From an uncultured Clostridia bacterium (lineage in GTDB: Bacteria > Bacillota > Clostridia > TANB77 > CAG-508): a DNA stretch of 64,000 nt. The notes under the pieces were generated by a model. That model worked only from the letters and a program-made list of their open reading frames with translations, was not told where the DNA came from and did not search any database. The stretch spans positions 1-64,000 of the forward strand of contig CAKPGC010000004.1 in NCBI GenBank assembly GCA_934154445.1, given 5' to 3'. Position 1 is the first letter of the stretch. Every line of letters begins with the position of its first letter. Made by a program: the position numbers and the translations under genes. Positions 57,705 through 64,000 of this stretch are shown here, one piece after another.

Positions 57705-58541
57705 TTGGAAAAAGTAAACCAAAAAGGAATATTATATATTGTAGCAACTCCGATTGGAAACTTAGAAGATATTACTTTAAGAGCAATAAGAGTTTTAAAA
57801 GAGGTTGATTTAATTGCGGCAGAAGACACAAGACATACTTTAAAATTATTAAATCATTTAGAAATATCAAAACCACTTATTAGTTATCATAGACACAATG
57901 AAGAGGTAAAGTCAAATGTTTTATTAGAAAAATTAGAGGAAGGAAAAAACATAGCTTTAGTATCTGATGCAGGTACTCCTGGAATTTGTGATCCAGGAGA
58001 AGAAATTATAAAAAAATGTATTGAGCTAGAAATAAAGGTAATCCCGGTTCCTGGTGCATGTGCAATGATTAATTCTTTGATTTGTTCTGGAATTGATACA
58101 AAGGAATTTACTTTTTTGGGATTTTTACCTTTGAATAAAAAATTAAGAAAAAATAAATTAGATGAAATAGAAAAAACAAATAAAACTATCATAATTTATG
58201 AAGCTCCTCATAAACTAGAAAATACTTTAAAGGATTTAAAACAAATATTAGATAAGAATAGAAAAATTGTTTTAGCAAGAGAAATTACAAAAATTCATGA
58301 AGAGTTTATCAGAGGAAATATAGATGATATAATAGAAAAGATTCAAGATGTGAAGGGAGAATTTGTTATAATTATAGAGGGAAACAGTGTAGTTTCAGAA
58401 GAAAACGAATTAAATAAATTGAGCCTAGAAGAACATTATAAGCTTTATGAGAGCCAGGGACTTAGTAAAAAAGAAATAATAAAAAAAATTGCCAAAGATA
58501 GAAATGTTAATAAAAATGAGATTTATCAAAAATTTGTATAA
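57705..58541 (+). CDS. rsmI: 16S rRNA 2'-O-ribose C1402 methyltransferase RsmI
   Basis: A 278-residue tetrapyrrole-methylase-fold enzyme. Family motifs are V-A-T-P-I-G-N-L-E-D-I-T at the start, A-E-D-T-R-H, and S-D-A-G-T-P-G-I-C-D-P-G. It starts at TTG after GGAGG, 20 nt downstream of the methyltransferase gene. Confidence 0.95.
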   Translation: MEKVNQKGILYIVATPIGNLEDITLRAIRVLKEVDLIAAEDTRHTLKLLNHLEISKPLISYHRHNEEVKSNVLLEKLEEGKNIALVSDAGTPGICDPGEEIIKKCIELEIKVIPVPGACAMINSLICSGIDTKEFTFLGFLPLNKKLRKNKLDEIEKTNKTIIIYEAPHKLENTLKDLKQILDKNRKIVLAREITKIHEEFIRGNIDDIIEKIQDVKGEFVIIIEGNSVVSEENELNKLSLEEHYKLYESQGLSKKEIIKKIAKDRNVNKNEIYQKFV

Positions 58542-58574
58542 AAAAAGAAACAACTTTAAAATTGTTTCTTTTTT
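58541..58574. terminator. Bidirectional terminator rsmI/AbrB-type gene
   Basis: AAAAAAGAAACAA (58541-58553) pairs with TTGTTTCTTTTTT (58562-58574), followed by ATTTTTTT on the + strand and A-rich on the other side. Confidence 0.88.
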
Positions 58575-58833
58575 ATTTTTTTGATTTCTCATGTAATACG
58601 TTTAACTCTTTAGAACATTTCTCACAAACTAATTTATCTTTATATTCTACTAAATTTTCTGTACTACCACAAAAAACACAATTAGGCTCATATTTTTTTA
58701 ATATTATAGATGAGTCATCTACATATATTTCAATTGGATCTTTTTCGACAATATTAAATTGATTCCTAAGTTCTATAGGGATAACAACTCTTCCTAATTC
58801 ATCAACTCTTCTTATAATTCCAGTAGCTTTCAT
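58573..58833 (-). CDS. AbrB/SpoVT-type transition-state regulator with zinc ribbon
   Basis: An 86-residue protein with an N-terminal swapped-hairpin DNA-binding domain (M-K-A-T-G-I-I-R-R-V-D-E-L-G-R-V-V-I-P). A C-terminal zinc-ribbon C-x2-C ... C-x2-C follows at about residues 52-76. AbrB-type proteins control sporulation and stationary-phase genes. It is divergent from spmA. Confidence 0.92.
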   Translation of the reverse strand: MKATGIIRRVDELGRVVIPIELRNQFNIVEKDPIEIYVDDSSIILKKYEPNCVFCGSTENLVEYKDKLVCEKCSKELNVLHEKSKK

Positions 58834-58979
58834 GTTTTTCCTCCTTAATGTTACTTTTTACAATTCCCATTGCTATTTTTATTTTTATTTTTGTTTTAAT
58901 ATATCATAAATAGTAAATTTGGTCAATTAAAAAGTACTAAAAAATTTAAACAATTAATAAAATTATTTAGGTGATATTA

Positions 58980-59559
58980 ATGTTAAATATAGTTTGGCCA
59001 ATTTTTATAATAATATCTATTATTTTTGCCTGTTTTTCTGGAAACATTAAAGAATTAAATAATTCAATATTTGATAGCACAAATACAGCTGTTAACTTAT
59101 GTATAACCTTAGTGGGAACGATGTGCTTATGGAATGGAATAATGCAAATTGCAAGTAAAACAACGGCTATGAAAAAAATTACTAAAATATTAAGACCAAT
59201 TATGAAACTAGTATTTCCAAATTTAAAAAAGGATAGTCATATTTATCAGGAAATTTCTATGAATATGGTAGCCAATATTTTGGGACTTGGAAATGCGGCA
59301 ACACCACTCCGGAATAAAAGCAATGAAATCTATGCAAGAAGAAAACAAAGATAAAAAAACTTTGACAAACGATATGGCAACTTTTATAGTTTTAAATACG
59401 GCTTCAATACAAATTATTCCTACAACAGTAATTGCAATTAGAAATTCTTTGGGTTCATCTAATCCAACAGCTATTATTGTACCTGTATGGATTGCAACTG
59501 TTTGTGCTGCTATTGCTGGAATTACTGCAACTAAATTTTTTATTAAATTGGGTAAATAG
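58980..59559 (+). CDS. spmA: Spore maturation protein A, +1 frameshift at CGG
   Basis: The joined product is 192 residues, the usual SpmA size. Codon 111 is CGG (59310-59312, CTC CGG AAT). Skipping the C gives the conserved N-I-L-G-L-G-N-A-A-T-P-L-G-I-K-A-M. Without the shift the frame runs on for only 14 more codons. SpmA and SpmB are multi-span membrane proteins needed for spore core dehydration. ATG 58980 has AGGTGA 5 nt upstream. It precedes spmB as usual. Confidence 0.9.
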
Positions 59560-59604
59560 TTTTTTTATTTTATTTTTGCAAATATGTATAATTGGAGAGA
59601 AATA

Positions 59605-60132
59605 ATGAAATTAATAGAATATTTTTCAAATATTGCAATGCCATTAATGATAATTATTATTGTCCTTTATGGAGTTGTTGAAAGAAAAAAAGTATTTGAT
59701 ATTTTTTTAGATGGAGCTAAAGAGGGAGTAAGCGTTGTACTAAATATATTTCCTACTTTAGTAGGGTTATTTGTTGCAATAGGTGCTTTAAGAAGTTCTG
59801 GTGTGATAGACTTGATAGCTAATTTTTTAACACCTGTTTTAAACTTAATTAATTTTCCAACTGAAATTTTGCCGTTAGCACTTATTAGACCTATTTCTGG
59901 AAGTAGTTCAATAGCTGTTGCTACAGATATTATGAATAGGTTTGGAGTGGATTCAAATATTGGATTTATTGCGTCTGTTATTATGGGCTCAACTGAAACA
60001 ACAGTTTATACAATTGCAGTATACACTAGTAGTGTTGGAATAAAGAAAACTAGATTTGTGTTATGGGCAGCCTTAACGGCAGATTTTGTTGGAATTGCTA
60101 CGAGCGTAATTATTTGTCGACTTTTGTCGTAA
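59605..60132 (+). CDS. spmB: Spore maturation protein B
   Basis: About 175 residues with several membrane spans. The family motifs G-A-K-E-G and P-I-S-G-S-S-S-I-A are present. The start ATG 59605 follows GGAGAG; the upstream ATG at 59584 has no ribosome site. Partner of SpmA. Confidence 0.93.
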   Translation: MKLIEYFSNIAMPLMIIIIVLYGVVERKKVFDIFLDGAKEGVSVVLNIFPTLVGLFVAIGALRSSGVIDLIANFLTPVLNLINFPTEILPLALIRPISGSSSIAVATDIMNRFGVDSNIGFIASVIMGSTETTVYTIAVYTSSVGIKKTRFVLWAALTADFVGIATSVIICRLLS

Positions 60133-60140
60133 TTTTCTTG

Positions 60141-60169
60141 TTGACTTTTTATGGAAATTGATGTAAAAT
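60141..60169 (+). promoter_or_regulatory. Promoter of the 32-residue peptide
   Basis: TTGACT (60141-60146), 17-nt spacer, TAAAAT (60164-60169), 25 nt before the start codon. Confidence 0.7.
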
Positions 60170-60193
60170 AAAAAACATCCAACAGGAGGTCTT

Positions 60194-60292
60194 ATGTTTT
60201 TAAGATTCATTTTATTTATATCAATTTTTTTTATAATCAAAAAAATGATTACTAAAATATTAGCAATCATAATTCTAAAAAAAATCAAATAA
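60194..60292 (+). CDS. 32-residue hydrophobic peptide, toxin-like
   Basis: An ATG with AGGAGG 4-5 nt upstream and its own promoter opens a 32-residue frame. It is made of F, I, L, M and K, with two hydrophobic runs around K-K-M and a basic end (L-K-K-I-K). The size and character resemble type I toxin peptides and other small membrane proteins. A 125-bp inverted-repeat element follows. The frame is short, so the assignment rests on the promoter and ribosome site. Confidence 0.45.
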   Translation: MFLRFILFISIFFIIKKMITKILAIIILKKIK

Positions 60293-60316
60293 TAAAAAAT
60301 AATAAAGTTTTTAATT

Positions 60317-60441
60317 TTGTAGGGAAAATATTATATCGTCATATTCCCCCAAATATATTGATAACCCCTTTGAAAGTTTTATTAAAAAGTGTCGTCCCAC
60401 AAAATATTTTCTTTCATTTTTAAAATATATTTTCCCTACAA
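60317..60441. repeat. 125-bp element with 15-bp terminal inverted repeats
   Basis: TTGTAGGGAAAATAT (60317-60331) is perfectly inverted at 60427-60441. The inside is free of genes and contains TATTCCCCC and GTCGTCCCAC. No T tract follows, so a terminator is unlikely. It could be a MITE-like element or a long hairpin RNA. Confidence 0.6.
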
Positions 60442-60452
60442 TCCAAATATAT

Positions 60453-60932
60453 TTATCTATGATAAGTTTCACCATTAGATATTTTAAATGCTCTAAATAG
60501 TTGCTCTAATAAAAAAATTCTTATTAATTGATGAGGAAAAGTCATCTTTGAAAAGCATAAATTTTGGTTTGATACATTTAATATTTTTTCAGTTAATCCC
60601 AAAGAACCACCAATAACAAAAGTTATTTGACTTGAATTCATGGAAATATCTTCGAGATTTTTGGAAAATTGTTCAGAAGATAATTCTTTACCATTTAAAT
60701 CTAAACAAATTATGTAAGAATCTTTTTTTATGTGATTTATAATATTATTACATTCTTTGGATTTAATTTCATTTTCAACATTTGGATTTAATTTGTCTGG
60801 AATTTTTTCATCAGGTAATTCCAAAATATTTAATTTACAATATTTAGATAATCTTTTTGAATACTCATCTAATGCTTCTTTAAAAAATTTTTCTTTTATT
60901 TTTCCAACACATACTATATTTATTGTTAACAT
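60453..60932 (-). CDS. rlmH: 23S rRNA pseudouridine-1915 N3-methyltransferase RlmH
   Basis: A 159-residue SPOUT methyltransferase. Family motifs include V-G-K-I-K-E-K-F, F-V-I-G-G-S-L-G, and the C-terminal F-P-H-Q-L-I-R-I-F-L-L-E-Q-L-F-R-A followed by Y-H-R. Last gene of the murA-MBL-rlmH run. Confidence 0.96.
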   Translation of the reverse strand: MLTINIVCVGKIKEKFFKEALDEYSKRLSKYCKLNILELPDEKIPDKLNPNVENEIKSKECNNIINHIKKDSYIICLDLNGKELSSEQFSKNLEDISMNSSQITFVIGGSLGLTEKILNVSNQNLCFSKMTFPHQLIRIFLLEQLFRAFKISNGETYHR

Positions 60933-60963
60933 TTTACCTTCACTTTCTTGCTTAAGGAGGACA

Positions 60964-61752
60964 TTAAAATGATATTTTATTTCCTGGAATGTCTCTACTT
61001 GCTACACTTAACTTAATAGAATTCTCATTATAACTGCTTGATATTATTTCATCAACAACAGTTTTATAAGCTAATTCAGGAAAGTTACTTTCTTTGCTTA
61101 AATGTCCTAGCATTGCTTGCTCAAGACCAGAACCTAAAAGGTGCGAAATTGTTTTTCCTGCAGATTCATTAGATAAATGACCGTTTGGCCCTGCTATTCT
61201 TGATTTTAATTGATATGGATATCTGGAAAATTTTAAAACTTCTGGGTCGTAATTTGATTCTAATAAAACAAAAATACTATCTTCTAAATTTTTCAATATT
61301 CCGTTTGTAATATGTCCAATATCTGTTGCAATACTTATTTTTTTATTTCCCTTAAAAATATTGAATCCGCAAGGATTTGCGGCATCATGTGGTATTGAAA
61401 ATGGTTTTATTTGCATATCTCCAATTTCAAATTTTTCTTCTATTTTGAATTTTTTAATATTTTTCTCAGCGATTTTTTCCTTTTGTTTAGGCATGGCATC
61501 TAATGTTTTTTGATTTACAAAAACCGGTAAATCGTATTTTTTGGCAAATGTTCCTAAACCTTGAACATGGTCGGAGTGTTCATGTGTTATTAATATTCCG
61601 TTGATTGATGCTGGGTCAATATTTAAATTGGTTAATGCCGTTTCTATTTTTTTGCTACTAACACCTGCATCAATTAATAATTTTGTATTTTCAGTTTCTA
61701 CAAGTAAACTATTTCCACTACTTCCACTATATAAACTACAAAAATTAAACAT
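60964..61752 (-). CDS. Metallo-beta-lactamase-fold hydrolase (YycJ/WalJ type)
   Basis: A 262-residue MBL protein with the metal motif T-H-E-H-S-D-H, the G-S-S-G-N-S start, and H-L-S-K-E-S-N and A-S-R-D motifs. YycJ-type proteins are 5' exonuclease-like DNA hydrolases in Firmicutes. It lies 31 nt upstream of rlmH and 31 nt after murA in the same orientation. Confidence 0.9.
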   Translation of the reverse strand: MFNFCSLYSGSSGNSLLVETENTKLLIDAGVSSKKIETALTNLNIDPASINGILITHEHSDHVQGLGTFAKKYDLPVFVNQKTLDAMPKQKEKIAEKNIKKFKIEEKFEIGDMQIKPFSIPHDAANPCGFNIFKGNKKISIATDIGHITNGILKNLEDSIFVLLESNYDPEVLKFSRYPYQLKSRIAGPNGHLSNESAGKTISHLLGSGLEQAMLGHLSKESNFPELAYKTVVDEIISSSYNENSIKLSVASRDIPGNKISF

Positions 61753-61783
61753 AATTGTATACTTCCTTTAATTTTTCCTTTTG

Positions 61784-63043
61784 TTATTCTTTTATTCTTT
61801 CTATATTAGCACCTATTTTTCTGAATTTTTCTTCTATATTTTCATAACCTCTATCAATATGTTCTAGATTATATACTTCTGTAGTTCCATTTGCAGATAC
61901 TCCAGCAACAATTAGGGCAGCACCGGCTCTTAAATCTGTTGAATATACAGGGGCACCAAATAATTCGTCAACACCTTCAAATATGGCTGATTTCCCTTGG
62001 GCTGTTATTTTTGCACCCATTTTATTTAATTCAGCAGTGTATTGGAATCTTGATTCCCAGATACTTTCGTTTATAATACTTGTTCCATTTGCGGTAGCTA
62101 GAACGACTCCCATTTGAGGTTGTAAGTCTGTTGGAAATCCTGGGTAAGGTAATGTCTTAATAATAGCTTTATTTGGTCTTTTACTATACCAAACTCTGAT
62201 ACTATCACCATAGTCTTCTACATTACCACCAATTTCTAGTATTTTTGCTGTTATACACTCTAAATGTTTTGTAATACAATTTTTTATTAATAAATCACCC
62301 TTAGAAGCTATTGCTGCTAACATAAAGGTACCTGCTTCTATTTGATCTGGAACAACAGAATATGTGCAATCTCCGTGTAATTTTTCTACGCCATTAATTT
62401 TTATAACGTCTGTTCCGGCTCCTCTTATGTCTGCTCCCATTGTATTTAAAAAGTTTGCAACATCAACAATATGAGGTTCTTTTGCAGCATTATCTATAAT
62501 GGTTGTCCCTTTTGCTAAAACGGCAGCTAACATTACATTTATAGTAGCTCCAACAGAAACAACGTCCATATAGATAGAATTTCCTGTTAGGCATTTTGCC
62601 TTTGCTGAGATTGTACCTTTACCAACTTCAACAGTTGCACCTAATAATTCAAAACCTTTAATGTGTTGGTCAATAGGCCTAGCACCTAGTTTGCATCCAC
62701 CTGGCATACCAACTTCTATTTCGCCAGTTCTACCTAACATTGCTCCAATAAGATAATAAGATGCTCTAAATTTACTTGTTAAATCTAAAGGTGCTTGATT
62801 TGTATTTATATTTCTGGTATCTATGGTAATTTCATTAGAAGTGTTCCAAACTATTTTGGCTCCCATTTCTTCTAATATTTTGCATAAAATTTGTACATCA
62901 CTTATGTTAGGAAGATTATTTATTGTACAAACTCCATCTATTAATAATGTAGCTGGCAAAATTGCTACAGCTGCATTTTTTGCTCCATTTATTTCTACTT
63001 CACCTTTTAAAGGTGTTGGTCCTGTTATTACTAATTTTTCCAA
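61784..63043 (-). CDS. murA: UDP-N-acetylglucosamine 1-carboxyvinyltransferase
   Basis: About 419 residues, the first committed enzyme of peptidoglycan synthesis. The catalytic loop is P-G-G-C-K-L-G-A-R-P with Cys117, the residue that fosfomycin alkylates. K-N near position 22 (A-K-N-A-A) and the terminal R-G-Y-E-N motif are intact. I prefer the TTG at 63043, 7 nt after GGGAGG, because the ATG at 63058 precedes this ribosome site. Confidence 0.95.
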   Translation of the reverse strand: MEKLVITGPTPLKGEVEINGAKNAAVAILPATLLIDGVCTINNLPNISDVQILCKILEEMGAKIVWNTSNEITIDTRNINTNQAPLDLTSKFRASYYLIGAMLGRTGEIEVGMPGGCKLGARPIDQHIKGFELLGATVEVGKGTISAKAKCLTGNSIYMDVVSVGATINVMLAAVLAKGTTIIDNAAKEPHIVDVANFLNTMGADIRGAGTDVIKINGVEKLHGDCTYSVVPDQIEAGTFMLAAIASKGDLLIKNCITKHLECITAKILEIGGNVEDYGDSIRVWYSKRPNKAIIKTLPYPGFPTDLQPQMGVVLATANGTSIINESIWESRFQYTAELNKMGAKITAQGKSAIFEGVDELFGAPVYSTDLRAGAALIVAGVSANGTTEVYNLEHIDRGYENIEEKFRKIGANIERIKE

Positions 63044-63080
63044 TTGAATTCCTCCCATAGTATATAATTTGTCCTTTTAA

Positions 63081-63109
63081 AATATACCATAAAGGGTGAA
63101 GTATTGCAA
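63081..63109 (-). promoter_or_regulatory. murA promoter
   Basis: On the minus strand TTGCAA (63104-63109), 17 nt, TATATT (63081-63086) preceded by TGG, 38 nt before the murA start. Confidence 0.7.
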
Positions 63110-63125
63110 GAGTTTTAACTCTTTA

Positions 63126-63791
63126 TTAATTTTTTGCTGTTGTTAAAATATTATTTGTAAATAATTCTAATAGTTTAAATTTTAACTTTATACCAGGATT
63201 AGTGTTATCAGATATTATGGCATATTCTTCATCAGATAAAACATTTTGAAGTTCTTCTTTGGACTCATCGGGTACGATTCCAGAAGATATATCTACGAAA
63301 CAAAGAGAAGGAAACATTACGCACCACCAATTTCGTCCTTCTGCTTTTCCAATTTCTACTTTTAGTGCGTCATAAAAACCAGCAGGAAGAGAAATGTCAC
63401 CGTAATGCTTTGTTGGAAATTCAAAATTTCCAATTTCTATTTTTATATCATAAGAAAATCCTTCATTTTTAACTGTTTCTAAAGCAATTTGTTTAAATTC
63501 CTCTTGATGTGTAGAAACAATATTTATGGCATCTTCTTTTGAATTACAATTTTTACAAAGATTATTCATATAATTTAGTAAATTATCTCTTACTTTATAT
63601 TTTAAAGCTTGATCTTCGTCACTATTACTATTGGCTATTACATGTAATCTAAATACACTGTCACTTATGTCTGAAGAGACAGCATCTACATAAGAAATAG
63701 CACATATTGTTGTATATAAAAATAGTAATAAACTTAAAATAAATAAAATTCCTATTTTGGAATTTTTGAAATTATTTAAAAAATTTTTCAT
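63126..63791 (-). CDS. spoIIR: Stage II sporulation protein R
   Basis: A 221-residue secreted protein with a membrane-type signal (about 13-33) and the SpoIIR domain (F-R-L-H-V-I-A-N-S-N-S-D-E-D-Q). N-W-W-C-V-M-F-P-S-L-C-F is the family's conserved core. It signals from forespore to mother cell to activate SigE processing by SpoIIGA. Full length. Confidence 0.95.
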   Translation of the reverse strand: MKNFLNNFKNSKIGILFILSLLLFLYTTICAISYVDAVSSDISDSVFRLHVIANSNSDEDQALKYKVRDNLLNYMNNLCKNCNSKEDAINIVSTHQEEFKQIALETVKNEGFSYDIKIEIGNFEFPTKHYGDISLPAGFYDALKVEIGKAEGRNWWCVMFPSLCFVDISSGIVPDESKEELQNVLSDEEYAIISDNTNPGIKLKFKLLELFTNNILTTAKN

Positions 63792-63903
63792 AAATTACCT
63801 CCAAAAAACTTTTTTTCTAAAATATTCTTTAAATTAATTATTGACAATTTGCATAAAATTATACATGTACTGAAAAAAGTCGAAAAAACTCGATGAAATA
63901 TTA

Positions 63904-63926
63904 TTGAAATATTACTGAAATATTCT
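63904..63926. repeat. Three tandem 11-bp repeats
   Basis: TGAAATATTAT, TGAAATATTAC and TGAAATATTCT follow each other (about 63893-63925) directly upstream of a consensus promoter. They could be binding sites of a regulator. Confidence 0.55.
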
Positions 63927-63954
63927 TGACATATAAAAAAATAAATGGTAAAAT
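63926..63954 (+). promoter_or_regulatory. Promoter at the right edge
   Basis: TTGACA (63926-63931), 17 nt, TAAAAT (63949-63954) with TGG before it. The gene it drives lies beyond the window. Confidence 0.75.
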
Positions 63955-64000
63955 TTACCAGTATTAAAAATTAAGAATATTCTAAAGAAAAAAGATTTCT

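Overview
The window is about 25-30% GC and looks like the chromosomal replication-origin region of a spore-forming, low-GC Firmicute, most likely an uncultured gut clostridial lineage. The evidence is the order gyrB-recF-dnaN-dnaA | rpmH-rnpA-yidD-yidC-jag-mnmE-mnmG-rsmG-parA-parB, clostridial-type family members, and sporulation genes (spmAB, spoIIR, a GerM-domain gene, an AbrB/SpoVT-type regulator). The lineage is inferred from gene content only.

Layout. 1-400: tRNA-Lys and a DUF1858 redox protein. 457-3892 (+): small type IV secretion (T4SS) cluster 1a: short membrane ORF, VirD4-like coupling ATPase, VirB2-like pilin, VirB6/TrbL-like channel protein, PrgI/VirB3-like protein. 3910-5994 (+): DnaD-like and DnaI/DnaC-like helicase-loading genes with their own promoter. 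6031-8487 (-): gyrA. 8612-12960 (-): cluster 1b: unknown protein, CpaE/MinD-like ATPase, VirB4 and a VirB4-N/TraC-N-like protein. 13.1-13.55 kb: a gene-free block that looks like a + strand non-coding RNA ending in a strong terminator. 13.5-19.8 kb (-): gyrB, recF, dnaN, dnaA, with a bipartite oriC on both sides of dnaA. 20.2-29.6 kb (+): rpmH through parAB and a DUF4446 gene. 29.7-29.9 kb: two tRNA-Ser genes. 30.1-49.7 kb (+): a large T4SS cluster (cluster 2) with three pilins, PrgI, a two-gene VirB4 module, three VirB6-like proteins (one fused to NlpC/P60), a 1662-residue acidic membrane-anchored lysozyme-like protein and two NTF2-like (VirB8-type) candidates. No relaxase, integrase or coupling protein is visible in it. 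49.8-63.8 kb: DnaJ-domain protein, patatin, a large acyl-CoA dehydratase activase-like protein, gerM-like gene, trmN6, rsmI, abrB/spoVT-like gene, spmAB, rlmH, MBL hydrolase, murA, spoIIR.

The main discovery candidate is recoding. Four genes (dnaI-like, cluster-1 virB4, mnmE, spmA) are each broken by one extra C immediately before a glycine codon. This places the codon CGG in frame, and a +1 shift at CGG (reading GGA or GGT next) restores the whole conserved protein. Reading all other genes by eye, I found no in-frame CGG used as arginine anywhere in the window. CGG therefore looks like an unassigned codon that acts as a +1 frameshift signal, affecting core and T4SS genes alike. A second oddity is that several cluster-1 T4SS genes have strong ribosome-binding sites placed in front of AUU or AUA rather than AUG, GUG or UUG.

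How the parts fit. Replication diverges from dnaA, and most core genes point away from it. The T4SS genes sit on both flanks of the origin. Cluster 1 contributes the only coupling ATPase seen and cluster 2 the bulk of the envelope machinery. They could be one dispersed system or two separate ones. With no relaxase in view, a role other than ordinary conjugation is possible.
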